64,000 nucleotides of DNA from Amblyornis subalaris (lineage: Eukaryota > Chordata > Aves > Passeriformes > Ptilonorhynchidae). Shown piece after piece: positions 13,716-24,325 of the stretch. The translations under genes were made by a program, and so were the position numbers. Each line of letters begins with the position of its first letter. The stretch's first letter is position 1. Below the pieces are notes generated by a model, which ran no database searches, had not been told where the DNA came from, and saw only the letters and a list, made by a program, of their open reading frames with translations. The stretch lies in contig JACAXG010000014.1 in NCBI GenBank assembly GCA_018881555.1, positions 2,517,331 to 2,581,330 on the forward strand, written 5' to 3'.

Positions 13716-14115
13716 CCTTTTCTTAATTTCAGCGCTGTATCCATGATTTTTCCACTGTTGTTCAGCGGAATGGCTTTGCTGATGGGTTGCCATGCCTCGC
13801 TATTAAGGTANTTAACATATCTTGAAATAGTGTAATTTTTTTGGCATTCCAGAGGACGTGGAATTCTCTACATTATTCAGGATGTCCCCTGTTATTCCCC
13901 GAGGAATATAAAAATAGCAATTAATAAGGAGTGCTTTAAGTGGCTGTGTGGCTCTGAAGGAGATTCAGGCTGTATTTACACACAGGTTTGCCTTTTCCTC
14001 GTTGTGCCTTTTCTCCCTCTGACGTGAACGAGTGAGATGCCCTTCCCTGGCAGAATGAAGACAGCGTGGGTTAGGGGGTGTGTATAATTGATAAGCCATT
14101 CTCTGGAGATAAGAA
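13716..14115. promoter_or_regulatory. Candidate conserved non-coding element (unverified)
   Basis: Repeat-free, AT-leaning sequence with TAAT cores (AGCAATTAATAAGGAG near 13916) and a few CpGs. Candidate element by appearance only. Confidence 0.2.
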
Positions 14116-14585
14116 AGAATATCCTACATAAATCACATCACTGCAGCAGTCAGGAGGAGTTTTCGGGGCTGGGAGGTGATGCAAGCCCCACACTGTCGGT
14201 GTTGGATCTTCTCAGGAGGTGTGTGCTGGATGAAAAATAAATCTGTCACCACATGAAGATATTGCAATGTGTTTTACTGGGTCCTGGGCCAGAGGAGAGT
14301 TTGTGTGTGGGGAAGGGAACCAGCTCACCAGGAAGTATGAAATCCATAACTTTCCTTTCCTCTTGAATTGTTTCTGAAGCCTCTTTGTATCTCTTGTAAT
14401 GTAATTTGACATTTCAATGCTGGTNGGGTTGCCCAAGTCTGTCATATTTTGGTTTTAGTGCTCACAGTTGGCATCAAACCCCACAGATTTGCAGCTCAGG
14501 CTGGATAGGTCCTGTTCCTAGAGAAGTTGTGGGCTGTGCTGTGCGTAGGGAATAGGGAGTGAGATGCAATTCCAGGAAAACACAG
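14116..14585. other. Non-coding stretch, no gene seen
   Basis: Mixed sequence leading into a CR1 copy. No feature is supported. Confidence 0.5.
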
Positions 14586-14973
14586 CTGAATCATAGAATA
14601 GAATCATGGAATCGTTCGAGTTGGAAAAGATCTGAGATCGTCAAGTCCAACCATCGGCCACCACCACCGTGTTCACCACTAACCCACGTCCTCAGGTGCC
14701 ACATCCACANGTTTTTTGAACAAATCCAGGGATGATGATTCCACCACTTCCCTGGANAGCCTGATCCTGGGCTTGGCAACCGTTTGTGTGAAGGAATTTC
14801 TCCGGATGTCCCATCTAAACCTCCCCTGGTGCAATTTGGGGCCATTTCCTTTTATCCTGTGTAACTNTGGAGAAGAGATTGGCACTCACCTCACTACAAC
14901 CTCCTTCCATGGAGTTGCAAACAGCAGGAAGGTCTCCCTGAAACCTCTTTTTTTTCCAGGTTAAACACCCCAA
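14586..14973 (-). mobile_element. CR1 LINE fragment (antisense), longest in the window
   Basis: Starts with the CR1 3' tail (AATCATAGAATAGAATCATG), then GAGTTGGAAAAGATCTGAGA, GATTCCACCACTTCCCTGGA, CCTCCCCTGGTGCAATTTGG and GAGATTGGCACTCACCTCAC, and ends near CCAGGTTAAACACCCC. About 390 bp survive, 5'-truncated. The retained double tail unit suggests a relatively complete 3' end. Ns at 14710 and 14757 fall where related copies have C and G. Confidence 0.92.
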
Positions 14974-15029
14974 AACCCCAAACTGTGTNAATGCCACGGG
15001 CAGGAAAAACACCAGTGGAAGGGATGGAA

Positions 15030-15360
15030 CCACGTGCTTGGCACGTCTGGCTAGATACATTGAAGCCTCACCCGTATTATTCAGAGACAGGAAAATAAAT
15101 GCAAATTTCAGCCAAGCTTATAAACACGAGCATTGGGAAACTGCTGCTGGGCTGTCTCCTGCAGCTTGCAGAGGTGCAAAGTGTTTCATTGCTGTTAGCA
15201 GGGAGCCCCTTGGCTGTAATTACGGAGCCACGGAGCCCGGGATGTTTTTCCAAGCTGCCCCGGCCCTTGCTGGTTCGCTCGAGCCCAGCGGTGCTCTTCG
15301 CTTCCTTGTTCCGACNGAAGAACGCCCGGGGCTGCTTTTGCTCCGTGGAAGTCAGCTAAA
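15030..15360. promoter_or_regulatory. Candidate conserved element with local CpG cluster
   Basis: Immediately after the CR1 copy the sequence changes to balanced, repeat-free DNA. Between about 15220 and 15340 there are roughly ten CpGs (for example CCCGGG, CTCGAG, GTTCCGAC), far denser than anywhere nearby. This is too short for a standard CpG island but could be a regulatory element or a decayed promoter. No TATA box or exon can be tied to it. Confidence 0.28.
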
Positions 15361-15894
15361 GGAGTTTAATTGAATTAAATCCTGAGTTTGGGAAGGCGGA
15401 GGGAAATCTGAAGCCTCAACTGCGTTTGGGGTTGGAGAGAGACACTAAGGAAGTCTTGGATGCAAATCCACCGCTTGGAGATCAGTGGGGGTGCAGGAAA
15501 GGGAAAAGCTTCAAAGTGGAGTGGTGAGGAGGCCACCAAAACGTGATTAAAACACTTCAGGGCTTTGCAGATGTTCTCACCACTGATAACTTAAAACCCT
15601 TCTCGTTCCCAGTGGTGTGTGATGGATTGTGCTACAGCAAAAATCTTGCAAGCCACAAACCATTACCACGTTCAGATTTTGCCATTTGATGTCCTCTTTT
15701 GCAGAAATGTTGTATTAACGAATGGTGTGTGAGGAGATCTTTGTGGAGGAGCTCGGCGCCTTAAATTGAGTGTGAAAATCTGTTCCTCCTCATGAATTGG
15801 CTTAATTCTGAGCAAATTAATTAACTGGGCATACCGGAGAGACTTGGACTTTGCAGTTGTTTTTTAAAGCACTGAATGTTCTGGTTGTTTTTTC

Positions 15895-15911
15895 TGTGTG
15901 TGTGTGTGTGT
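15895..15911. repeat. (TG)n microsatellite
   Basis: Eight and a half TG units, directly visible. Confidence 0.9.
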
Positions 15912-16811
15912 ATTCTGCCACATGTATTTTAAGCAGTGAATGTGTTCCTATAACAGGCAAGGCAAGCTGCCTACAGAACTTACAAATCCTGACCATTGAA
16001 GACAGTGAAATACATTAATATGGCAGAAAAAATAGGTCCAGGACAAATGGTGTTTGGCAAAGCAAGCAGGGCATGGATTATGCACTAGAAAACAAAAAAA
16101 TCAGTGCATTGATGATNGTTCTTATTTCAGTATCTGAATATATACCTTTATTTTTTTTCACAAATCATTTTTATGCATCCNTTTTATATACTCTTATTTC
16201 TCTTGATTATCCCCAGCAGGGCAAGAATTTAGGTGAGAAAAGTGAGGAGAAAAAAAATGGAGGCTTGTCACTAAATTCCTCTTAAACTGCTAAAGAGAAA
16301 CCTCTCAACAGTGTGAGTGGGGACCTGGTTTATCTGTAGGNTCATGTTTATACTATATTGGTAATGTGGTTTTAGTGTTTCCTCTCCTCATTTAAACATT
16401 CCAAGTCATATATTTCAACTAAAACATAAGAAATCGGTTAAAATTTGACTTTCTGGCTGGAGAGAAGATGGTTTGTGCAGAGATCTTTATCACAAGAGCT
16501 AAAAGACTGAAGAATTTACTCATCTGTTTACAAGTTATTTGATATTTCTTATGGTTCCTTCCCAAATCTGACGCTTAAATACTGCCTGTTGGGTTGTGGC
16601 AGCTCTGACCTGAACTCAGCTTTTATTGTCACTTTTGGAAGCAACATCCTTCTTTCCAAGGGTTCAGTTCTGTGCTGGATGTTGGAAAAAAGCACAATAG
16701 ATGTCAGCTCTGCTTCAGAGGCTGTGGGTTTAGTTTGGGTAGGCACTAACTAGATAATTGCTACCTGCTGGGAAACAGAATATGTTGTTATTTAATGTAT
16801 GCAGATTTTGA

Positions 16812-16827
16812 GGGGGGGGGGGGGGGG
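16812..16827 (+). repeat. G16 homopolymer
   Basis: Sixteen consecutive G. A run this long can form a G-quadruplex on the + strand and is error-prone in sequencing, so its exact length is uncertain. Confidence 0.9.
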
Positions 16828-19800
16828 AAAGCCTGATGAATAACCTCATTTTCAGGAACAAAATGCGTTTTAATTTGAGATTTTAAAAATGTACATTACT
16901 CCTCCCCTGTGTGTCTGTGTTGGGAAGCTCTGATTTCTCATTCCTGTGGAGAAAACAGGAGCTTGGCTTGTGCTTACAGGAAATGTTGGCTTTTGTTTTT
17001 CTGTTGGTTTTTTTTTTTTTCCCCTTGTGGTTGTTTTTAATTATTTGAGCAACAGGTTTGTCTTTCCGCTGAAGTTTTGCCCTCTTAACTTCACAAGGGC
17101 TTCGGGAGGATTCCTCATCTGCTCTCCCATTCCCTGTTTTACACACGCCCTTCCCTTCTCCCTGTCTCCCGGGGGATGTTGCACGTTTCCTCTCTCGCTC
17201 TGCATAAATTTGGCAGCAGAATGGAAGAGGACCAAGGTATCTTTCTGATTCTCCTCATTCTTATCACTTTATCTCTCTTTGGAAAGTGTCTTTTCGTTGT
17301 GCTATCTGTGTTTTGAACCTCAGCAAGCTGCATTTCCGAGCTAGGATGGTCCAGGGCGCGTTCTATTTACGCGGTGGAGAATTTGAGATGTTGGATAAGG
17401 AACAAGGTGCCTCCTCCTCGTCCCCATCCTCTGCCCGAGATGTTGTCTTAAAGAAAAATGCTGGTGACTTTTGATATCACCTTGTACCTCCTGGAGTCNG
17501 AAAGTTTTACATCCTTGTTTCTCCATCTCTGCCAACTTTTCCTGAGTGCAGCGAATCTGATGAAAATTTCCTTTATCTTGTGCTGGTTTCTGTGTGTAGA
17601 TGAAGCACTCCAGATGCTGGAGATCAGGATATGCTGCAGAGGTTATTATTTTTCCTACACAGTGGGAATGGAAAATACAAAGGATAAAGATTTTGAGTTT
17701 ACCAGAAGCAGAGGAGGTTTTAATCTTCATGCTGGGAAGTATCTCCCTCAACAAAGACTTTGTGGCACAACCTGTTGAATNATTTAAAACACCATTTTCT
17801 TATCTTGTGATATCATAGCAGCATTTACTGTGTCATTTGGTCACTGAAATGTGGGAAAAGATTTCTGTCACTCCTGGTTCTTGTTGCATTCTGCAAGGCA
17901 GAAATCCTCCTCCTGTGTGGGCTGGTGCTGGCAAAATGACAGTGGGAATCCCACCAGCCCCNAAAGAACATCAGTGCGGAAATGCAGGGCAGAAAGAGCT
18001 GTTGGAAAGCAGTGGGTTCAGGAAAATTTTGTGCCAGATGAGGGGCTGGGCTCTGCATCTGTTTCATCCTGAACTAAAGAGGTGCTGACAGCAGTTTTTT
18101 AGCTACAACCTCAATTTCCAGCTGCTGTCACCGAGTTGTGGTTTGGCTCATTCCTCCTCTCACTTGACAACGNGGTGGGGAATCTGAGAAACTCTTTCCA
18201 AGGATTTTCTAGAGTTTCCCTAAGCTACTGTTGAGGGAAAAAGTTGGCTCCTGCAGCAAGGAAACCTCATTTCCATTCAGAAACTGCCCTGCATGCAGGG
18301 GTGGTGGAGCTGAGAGATATTTCAGCTGTATCTCTGTCCTGTTGGGTTTGTGGCATTATCCTGGCACCACAATTCCATCATTTTTTTGTGGAAGGGCTCC
18401 GTGGAGCTGCCAGGGGAAGCTGGGCTGTGCACAGGAAGGTTCTGTACTGGAATCACCAGACCAGAATTGCCTCTGGGCCAGGCTGGTGCCGTCACACCCA
18501 AAGCTCTGGGTGTCGCTCCTTGGGTGTTCCTGCCTGTCCTGGCCTTCCCAGATAAAACAGGAGTATTGGCCATGAGCAGGTGGAAATCACAAGCTGCTGT
18601 TTGGGTTGATTAATTTATGAAGCTTCTAAGTCATTTTCTGTAATAATTACGCAGATTGAAAATGATTAAAATTCATCATCAGCTGCTTCTCATAGTCAGG
18701 CTTGTGCTGCTTTATGTGGGAGGTGGAATAATTGATTGTAAGAGCCCTTTTAAAAGCTTTCTGGAAGAGATTAGCAACTGTCATCTTTATTTCTACTATT
18801 CTTTCTTTTCTAATATTTGTGTTTCTGGTCCCACTTCTGCATATTTGGACTATGACACCTTGTTGGGAGTGAAATGGGAGATAAACACTGAGCACAAGTG
18901 GCTTGTCCCAGGAGCTCCAGACCTCCTTGAACTAATTCTGGAGGCTGGAACTCACTAGTACAGCTTAAATTTGGGCGTGCTGCACGTCATTTTGTGTGGT
19001 TGGGCTTTTAATCCCGGATTTTTAAAANTTTTTTTAAATTCAGAGTTTTGTCACAAAGCAAGAATTAGATGGGTGCTGTCAGTCAGCAGCCTGAGAATAG
19101 ACACCAAGGAGTCTTCTTATCACAAATTGTGTGAAGTTCCTTTNTGTGGGATGTTGTAAAGGCTTTTTATGGGGAGTTGTGGACTGACCCTTCCCTAGAA
19201 GTTCTTCTGTTCCAAAGTGGAACTTGGCTGAAGCGGATCAGCACCTCGCTTGGGGAAAAAAGGAAAATATCCCAAACTTTCTAATTTGTTTCCAACTTGA
19301 AAGCAGGACAAAAATAAAATGAGAGTGAGGGTAGGACTTGCATTTTTGTTCTTAATTTCTTGAAATATTAGTAGGTCTGTTGAAATGGGTGTTCTGTACT
19401 TGTTGCCATATATCCCTTAGATCTGCACGAAACTTCCCTTTTCTGTCCCAATCACTGGGAATAAATTGGCCTCCTGACCACAGAAAGCTGCNGGAATGTG
19501 TGGCAAGAGCCTGGTATGATTCCAGCAGGGTGGCTCAGCTGCTCTCTGTGCCATCTCCGTGGATGGGCGAGCCACCAACTCCAAACCCACTCAGATTCTC
19601 CCGCTGAGGTGTCTGGGGACGTGGGAACTTCGGAGCACGCACAAACATCCTGATGGTTTTCCAGNGAGGAGGAGAAGCTCGGAGCAGCTTCTGTTGTGCC
19701 ACAGTTCGGTACCTGCTGCTGGTTCTGTGTGCTCCAAGGTGAGGTGGATTANGCAGACTTCCGGAGTTTGGGATTTTTATAGTTGAAAAGAGTATTAGTT

Positions 19801-20349
19801 GAATAACTCGGTATCAGATGGCACCTGATGGTTATTCAGTCAAGTGGTTTCCTGATGAAATGGGTGACTTTGTGAGTAAAATGATTTTCCTTGCTCCACT
19901 GATGAAACTCAAACGCTGAAATTCATGCTGGTGTTCTTNAACAATGGCAAAGAAGTGCACTTGACATATTGAGGTTTCTTGAGAGACTTCTGCTGTTTTT
20001 CCATTTTCCTNGTGGCCAGAAGTTTCATTAGAACAGCTGTTTTCTGGCCTGCTTGTTAATCCTTTTTTTATTATTATTTCNTTTTTACTGAGGAAGAAAG
20101 GAGTGCAGCAGGAGTGTTAGGGATGCTTCAGCAGCACCAGCACACAGGCTCAGTTGGCTTCAAGCATGGATGAANGGGCAGGAAGGGCTCTCTTTTATCC
20201 AAACAGCTTTGTTTGCATTTCTAGGGCTATTTTCAGCTACTAAAAAAAAAAATTAAACTCTATGCAGGGTTGTAAATCTCTCCTCTGAGCTTTAAGACAA
20301 GGAATATTTTCTCTGGATTTTTTTTTTTCTAATGAGGAAAACTTTTCAG

Positions 20350-20418
20350 TGTCCACATTCACTTTTTTTCGAACACTTCCAAGGATGGTGATTCCACCAC
20401 TTCCCTGGGCAGCCTGTA
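20350..20418 (-). mobile_element. Short CR1 LINE remnant (antisense)
   Basis: About 70 bp match the CR1 middle part in reverse: GTGTCCACATTCAC, GAACACTTCCAAGGATGGTG and ATTCCACCACTTCCCTGGGC, ending at AGCCTGT. Both the 3' tail and the 5' part are missing, so this is a remnant left by later deletion or divergence. Confidence 0.8.
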
Positions 20419-21258
20419 AGACCTGGGGTTTCCTTGTTGGAAACAACTCCTTGTTTCAATGTGCCTTGCAGGGCCTTTAGAATCACAGGCAAAAGCCATT
20501 TTCTTTGGTGTGATCTGTTGGGCCTTGTTATTCCATCTGCCCCACTCTTTTTGCCCTTTTTGTTTCTTGTTGGTATTGAATAGATTTGGGGGAGTGATTT
20601 ATTAATTTTCAATATACCAGGGTGCCCCAGACTCCTCTAATTACTTCTGAAAACAATGGAGCAATACAGAATTTGGAGGATATAGCCCAGGTTTCGTTGA
20701 TCAGTTTGCTCATGAAGAGCTGTGGGGAACATACAAGTATTTTATGCTGCTGTGAAATGAATTGTTGATAGTGCAGGCAGCTCCTGGGGGCATCATCTTT
20801 CATCAGGACCACTCTGAGTTGCTCATCTTTGCACCTTAGAATAGCTTGGTTTTTTTAGGAGGGATGGAAATTTTGATTTTGGGCTGTTTTTTTAGTGCAG
20901 CATCCACGGCTATCTGTGGTAACCATTAAAGATATGTTTGATTTTTTAAAACCCAACCCCCAAATCCATGAGTGATGTTCATCGGCGTGCAGACCTTTTG
21001 TGCTACTGCCAGAGGTGTGCACTGCCTTAACCTTTTCCAGGTGAAATTTGATGACAATCTGGAGTCGTTGTAGGACTCTGTTTTTTTCAGAGCTGGGCTT
21101 TCCTCTGCCTGTTTCCATGAAAAGCTGTCATTTCCCTCAGATGAGCGTGGAAGGCTTCCCTCAGCACTCCTGGTATAAAAGAGCTTTCTTCAAAGGCTCA
21201 CGCATAAAAAAAGCCATTTTCACAATGCTGGGAGGAGAAGGAGTGCAANAGAATCTAC

Positions 21259-21274
21259 AAAAAAAAAAAAAAAA
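21259..21274. repeat. A16 homopolymer
   Basis: Sixteen A ended by an N at 21275. It does not follow a recognisable retroelement. Confidence 0.85.
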
Positions 21275-21309
21275 NCCCAGATCCCTTTTGAGTGTGTTGG
21301 TTCCACGCC

Positions 21310-21570
21310 ACAGCTGAAGTTTGCACTAATTAGGAATCATCTGGAGGCTCCGCGGCAGATTGAGTCTTCGGCTGGAAGTGCTTCCTGACAGGTGGCTGAG
21401 CACAAAGCAGCACCACAATTACCTAACACCCTGTTTGATTTGTGTAAACCCTCGTTACTGCTCGCGTTAGTTAATGAACTATGTGCTTTCCCCGGCCTCC
21501 CTGCAGAACACGGCGCTGCCTTCCAGAGCTGCCGGCTTTAACCCTTCTCTTCCTCCGAGGTGAGCAAGCA
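21310..21570. promoter_or_regulatory. Candidate conserved non-coding element (unverified)
   Basis: Repeat-free and CpG-containing, with homeodomain-like cores (GCACTAATTAGGAATC; GCGTTAGTTAATGAAC) and little low complexity. A CR1 copy begins shortly after. Selected by appearance only. Confidence 0.25.
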
Positions 21571-21630
21571 GCGACGTTAGTGAGGAGGTGAAAAGTGGAA
21601 TTTAAATGCTACAAATTCTCATGTGAGGAA

Positions 21631-21778
21631 GATCAGAGAATCACTGGGTGTGTTGGGTTGGAAGGGACCTTAAAGCCCATCCAGTGCCACCACCTGCTGT
21701 GGGCAGGGACGCCTTCCGCTATCCCAGGCTGCTCCAAGCCCCGTCCAAGCTGGTTGTGGACACTTCCAGGGACAGGGA
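21631..21778 (-). mobile_element. CR1 LINE fragment (antisense)
   Basis: Contains GTTGGGTTGGAAGGGACCTT, AAAGCCCATCCAGTGCCACC and GCTGCTCCAAGCCCCGTCCA in the order of an inverted CR1 3' end, stopping at CTTCCAGGGACAGGG. It belongs to the CCTTGGACACTTCCAGGGAT type, widespread in neoavian birds. Confidence 0.93.
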
Positions 21779-22812
21779 AGATGCTTTGAAATGTTAATTG
21801 TGTAGTCTGGGGCTTATTTTACTATCTAGATTGGTGTGATTTTATGTAGCTCAGTTATGTCTCATTGCAAACTCTTTTGTTGTGGCCTGTTAGAATCAAC
21901 TGTTTACTTGAATGTCTAACACAAAACTCGAGATGGCCACTTCAAGATTTTCCCTCATATTTTTAAGAAGTCCAGCACAGATTCCACGGTTACTATAACC
22001 ATTCACAATCAGAAAGAGAAAGATAAGGGTTCTGCTGGCCACAGAGGATTTCCTGAGCTTATCAGAACTTCCTGTATCTCTGCAGGTTTTGTATCAAGTG
22101 CCCTCAGGGTTCTGGNCTCTCTGTGTGCTCGGAGTCCCTGTCAGAGTGTGGCTGCTTCAGCCCCACGGGAGGTGTTTCATAAACTGAATTTCTGTGGAGT
22201 AGCACAGCTGCAGAATGGTCTGTGACCCGTAGAATCCTCCCTTTCGTGTAGTTCAGACTCTGATGTGGTCACACTCTCCAGCAAACACATACATTGGAAT
22301 TCTNCTTCCAAGTGAACTTGGCTGTTGGCTGTTTGTTACGGGAAAACCTCTTAGTGAAGCAAATGAAGTCAAAATTGGAATCCACAGGCACGGGGAGAGA
22401 TCTATTTTGTGCTGTTTGCTTTCCTCACAGACTTATATTAATCAGGCATTATTTCTATTTGGCTCCTTTTGCAAATAACTTGGACCTTACATCTTTCAGA
22501 ATAAAAGGTTAGAATGACTTCCACAATTCCAGAATTATGACTCATGGCTACAAGTGAGGAACTAATAACACAGAAGGGGTTTTTTTTAAAAGCAGNTATC
22601 ACTGGCTGGGTTAACCAAACATGCTTGTGTTTTATTTGGGTGGTTTTACAAGGACTCAGGAGTTAAAGGTTTTTTTAAGTTTGCTGGATCAGCTCCTTGG
22701 AAGAAGCAGGTTTTAAGAGATTAAATTAAAAGGATACTNCCCCAAATAATATTAACTAATTTTATAGTTTTATTCTGTGCATCATAGATATTAGCAGATG
22801 TCCAGGGCACAC
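21779..22812. other. Non-coding stretch, no gene seen
   Basis: Unique-looking AT-leaning sequence between two CR1 copies. Open frames are at most about 72 codons. Nothing is recognised. Confidence 0.55.
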
Positions 22813-23028
22813 TCAGAATCACAGACTGGTTTGGGTTGGAAGGACCTTAAACCCCATCCATCTCCACCCCCTGCCATGGGCGGGGACACCTTCCACTACC
22901 CCAGGCTGCTCCAAGCCCTGTCCAACCTGGCCTTGGACACCTCCAGGGATGGGGCAGCCACAGGTTCTCTGGGCACCCTGTGCCCGAAAGGATTTCTTCC
23001 TAATATCTCATTTAAACCTTCCCTCCTT
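22813..23028 (-). mobile_element. CR1 LINE fragment (antisense)
   Basis: Starts at CAGAATCACAGACTGGTTTG, then GGCGGGGACACCTTCCACTA, CTGCTCCAAGCCCTGTCCAA and GGATTTCTTCCTAATATCTC, ending near AAACCTTCCC. It is among the better preserved copies here. A 167-codon + frame that covers it is read from this repeat and is not a gene. Confidence 0.94.
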
Positions 23029-23629
23029 CCCACAGAAAGATGTGCAGGGAAAGAGGTGAAACCCTGGAGTCACGGAAATCCCATTTTAGTAAACATCATC
23101 ATCCCTAATGGATGTCAAGCATCGATAATCCACGGAAAACAAGTGGCTTCCCCTTGTCATCCTCTTGACAGGAGTGTTCTTGTTGGGAACCTTTTGGCTC
23201 CCTGTGATTGCCTTCAGGGAAAGGTTTTGGGGGCTCTGATCCCAGGGGGAGTTTGGGGGGACCTGATCGAGGCTGAGCTTGAAGCAAAGCANTGGAGCTG
23301 AGAGAGCCCAAAGGAGCATGGAACTGGTCTCTTCAGGATGATAAAGCCCATGGGGATGTTGGTTGTCTTTGGGGGATTTTTAACAAATCTGGGTGATTTT
23401 AGTCAGGGATGGTGTGTGACAGAGCAGCAGAAAGGGATGGGATGGGCTAACTCTGCTGAGCTAGTGTCTGTATTCCAGGCGTGCCCCTCACCCAGCCGGG
23501 TCTCAGGTGTGTTTTCCTCATGCATTCCAGTGATTCTGGCAAAGTTTCCCTCCATGTCTTAAGGCCAGAGCAGAACCACTGGAGCTGTGAGATGTGAGCA
23601 GGCCCAGGGTGTCCCTGAGCTGCCAGAGG

Positions 23630-23632
<3 letters not shown>

Positions 23633-23668
<36 letters not shown>
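23633..23668. repeat. (GT)18 microsatellite
   Basis: Thirty-six bases of perfect GT alternation. It is the source of the His-Thr repeat in the minus-strand reading frame. Probably length-polymorphic. Confidence 0.97.
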
Positions 23669-23670
<2 letters not shown>

Positions 23671-23869
23671 AGGGCCCTGATCTGTGCATCTGCTCAGCAA
23701 TATTGGCTGAGCCACCCCTGTGAGTCAGGGCCATTACTCATCCTGCACACAGGTCCATTTATAGACCTCTGCCAGATTGGAACCTGACAGTGTGGTGGGA
23801 TGAGCAGCCTCTCAGATCCTGCCTGGAACACTCANTGGTAAAAAAAGGCTTTGGCATCTCAAACTATTT

Positions 23870-24110
23870 TCCCGATCTGAATCAGTCGCATGCCTAAAGC
23901 GAAAAGGTATTTTACAGTGTTAAATTAATGAAGTTGCATTTTAAACGCAAGCGGAGATGCCTCTATCCGTATTTCCCACAAAGCTGGTTTATTTTAGGGC
24001 AACAAATGCTCATAGGTGTGTGGATACAGAGCTCAGATTCTCAATCAGCCTTTCCTGTGCCTGTTGCAGAGGAGGCTGAATGAATTCGCAGAAAGCCGAT
24101 CCCTTCCAGG
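23870..24110. promoter_or_regulatory. Candidate conserved non-coding element (unverified)
   Basis: Repeat-free sequence with TTAAATTAATGAAG and several CpGs (CAGTCGCATG, AAAGCGAAAA, AACGCAAGCG). Chosen by appearance only. Confidence 0.25.
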
Positions 24111-24204
24111 AGGATTTTTTTTTTTTTTCCTGATGAGTTGTATTGTGGAGGAAATTGCTCTTTGATTTTTTGCCCTCTTCAGCAGCTGCTCTTACACTGA
24201 AGCA

Positions 24205-24325
24205 CTGCCTGCTCGAGTGCCAACACCAGCTCGAGCTCAGGTTCGAGTGCAGCTCTGCTGTTCGTCAGGCTCAGCTCATCCGCGTCTCGCACGGAGCCTC
24301 ATCCAGTGCCCGCCGGAGCCAGTGG
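24205..24325. other. Short CpG cluster with repeated TCGAG
   Basis: Within about 120 bp the motif TCGAG occurs three times (GCTCGAGTGC, GCTCGAGCTC, GTTCGAGTGC), and other CpGs follow (GTTCGTC, CATCCGCGTCTCGCACGG, CCCGCCGG). The surroundings are CpG-poor. It may be a regulatory segment or a chance cluster. Confidence 0.35.

Larger units (their letters stand above)
14974..20349. other. Non-coding stretch with candidate CpG cluster and homopolymers
   Basis: No transposon is recognised. It holds the CpG-rich segment at about 15030-15360, a (TG)n run, a 16-base G run and a T run near 17008. Frames near 17341-17754 (minus, 137 codons) and 18231-18575 (plus, 114 codons) overlap frames on the other strand and show no family resemblance, so no gene is called. 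Confidence 0.5.
20419..21630. other. Non-coding stretch with A16 run
   Basis: No gene is seen. It has a run of 16 A at 21259-21274 next to an N, and the candidate element from 21310 onwards, which is annotated separately. Confidence 0.5.

Noticed and set aside
22798..23301. 167-codon plus-strand frame
   Set aside because: Its first half is the antisense CR1 copy at 22813-23028, so it is a read-through of a repeat.
23447..23734. His-Thr repeat peptide on the minus strand
   Set aside because: It is the (GT)18 microsatellite read in frame.
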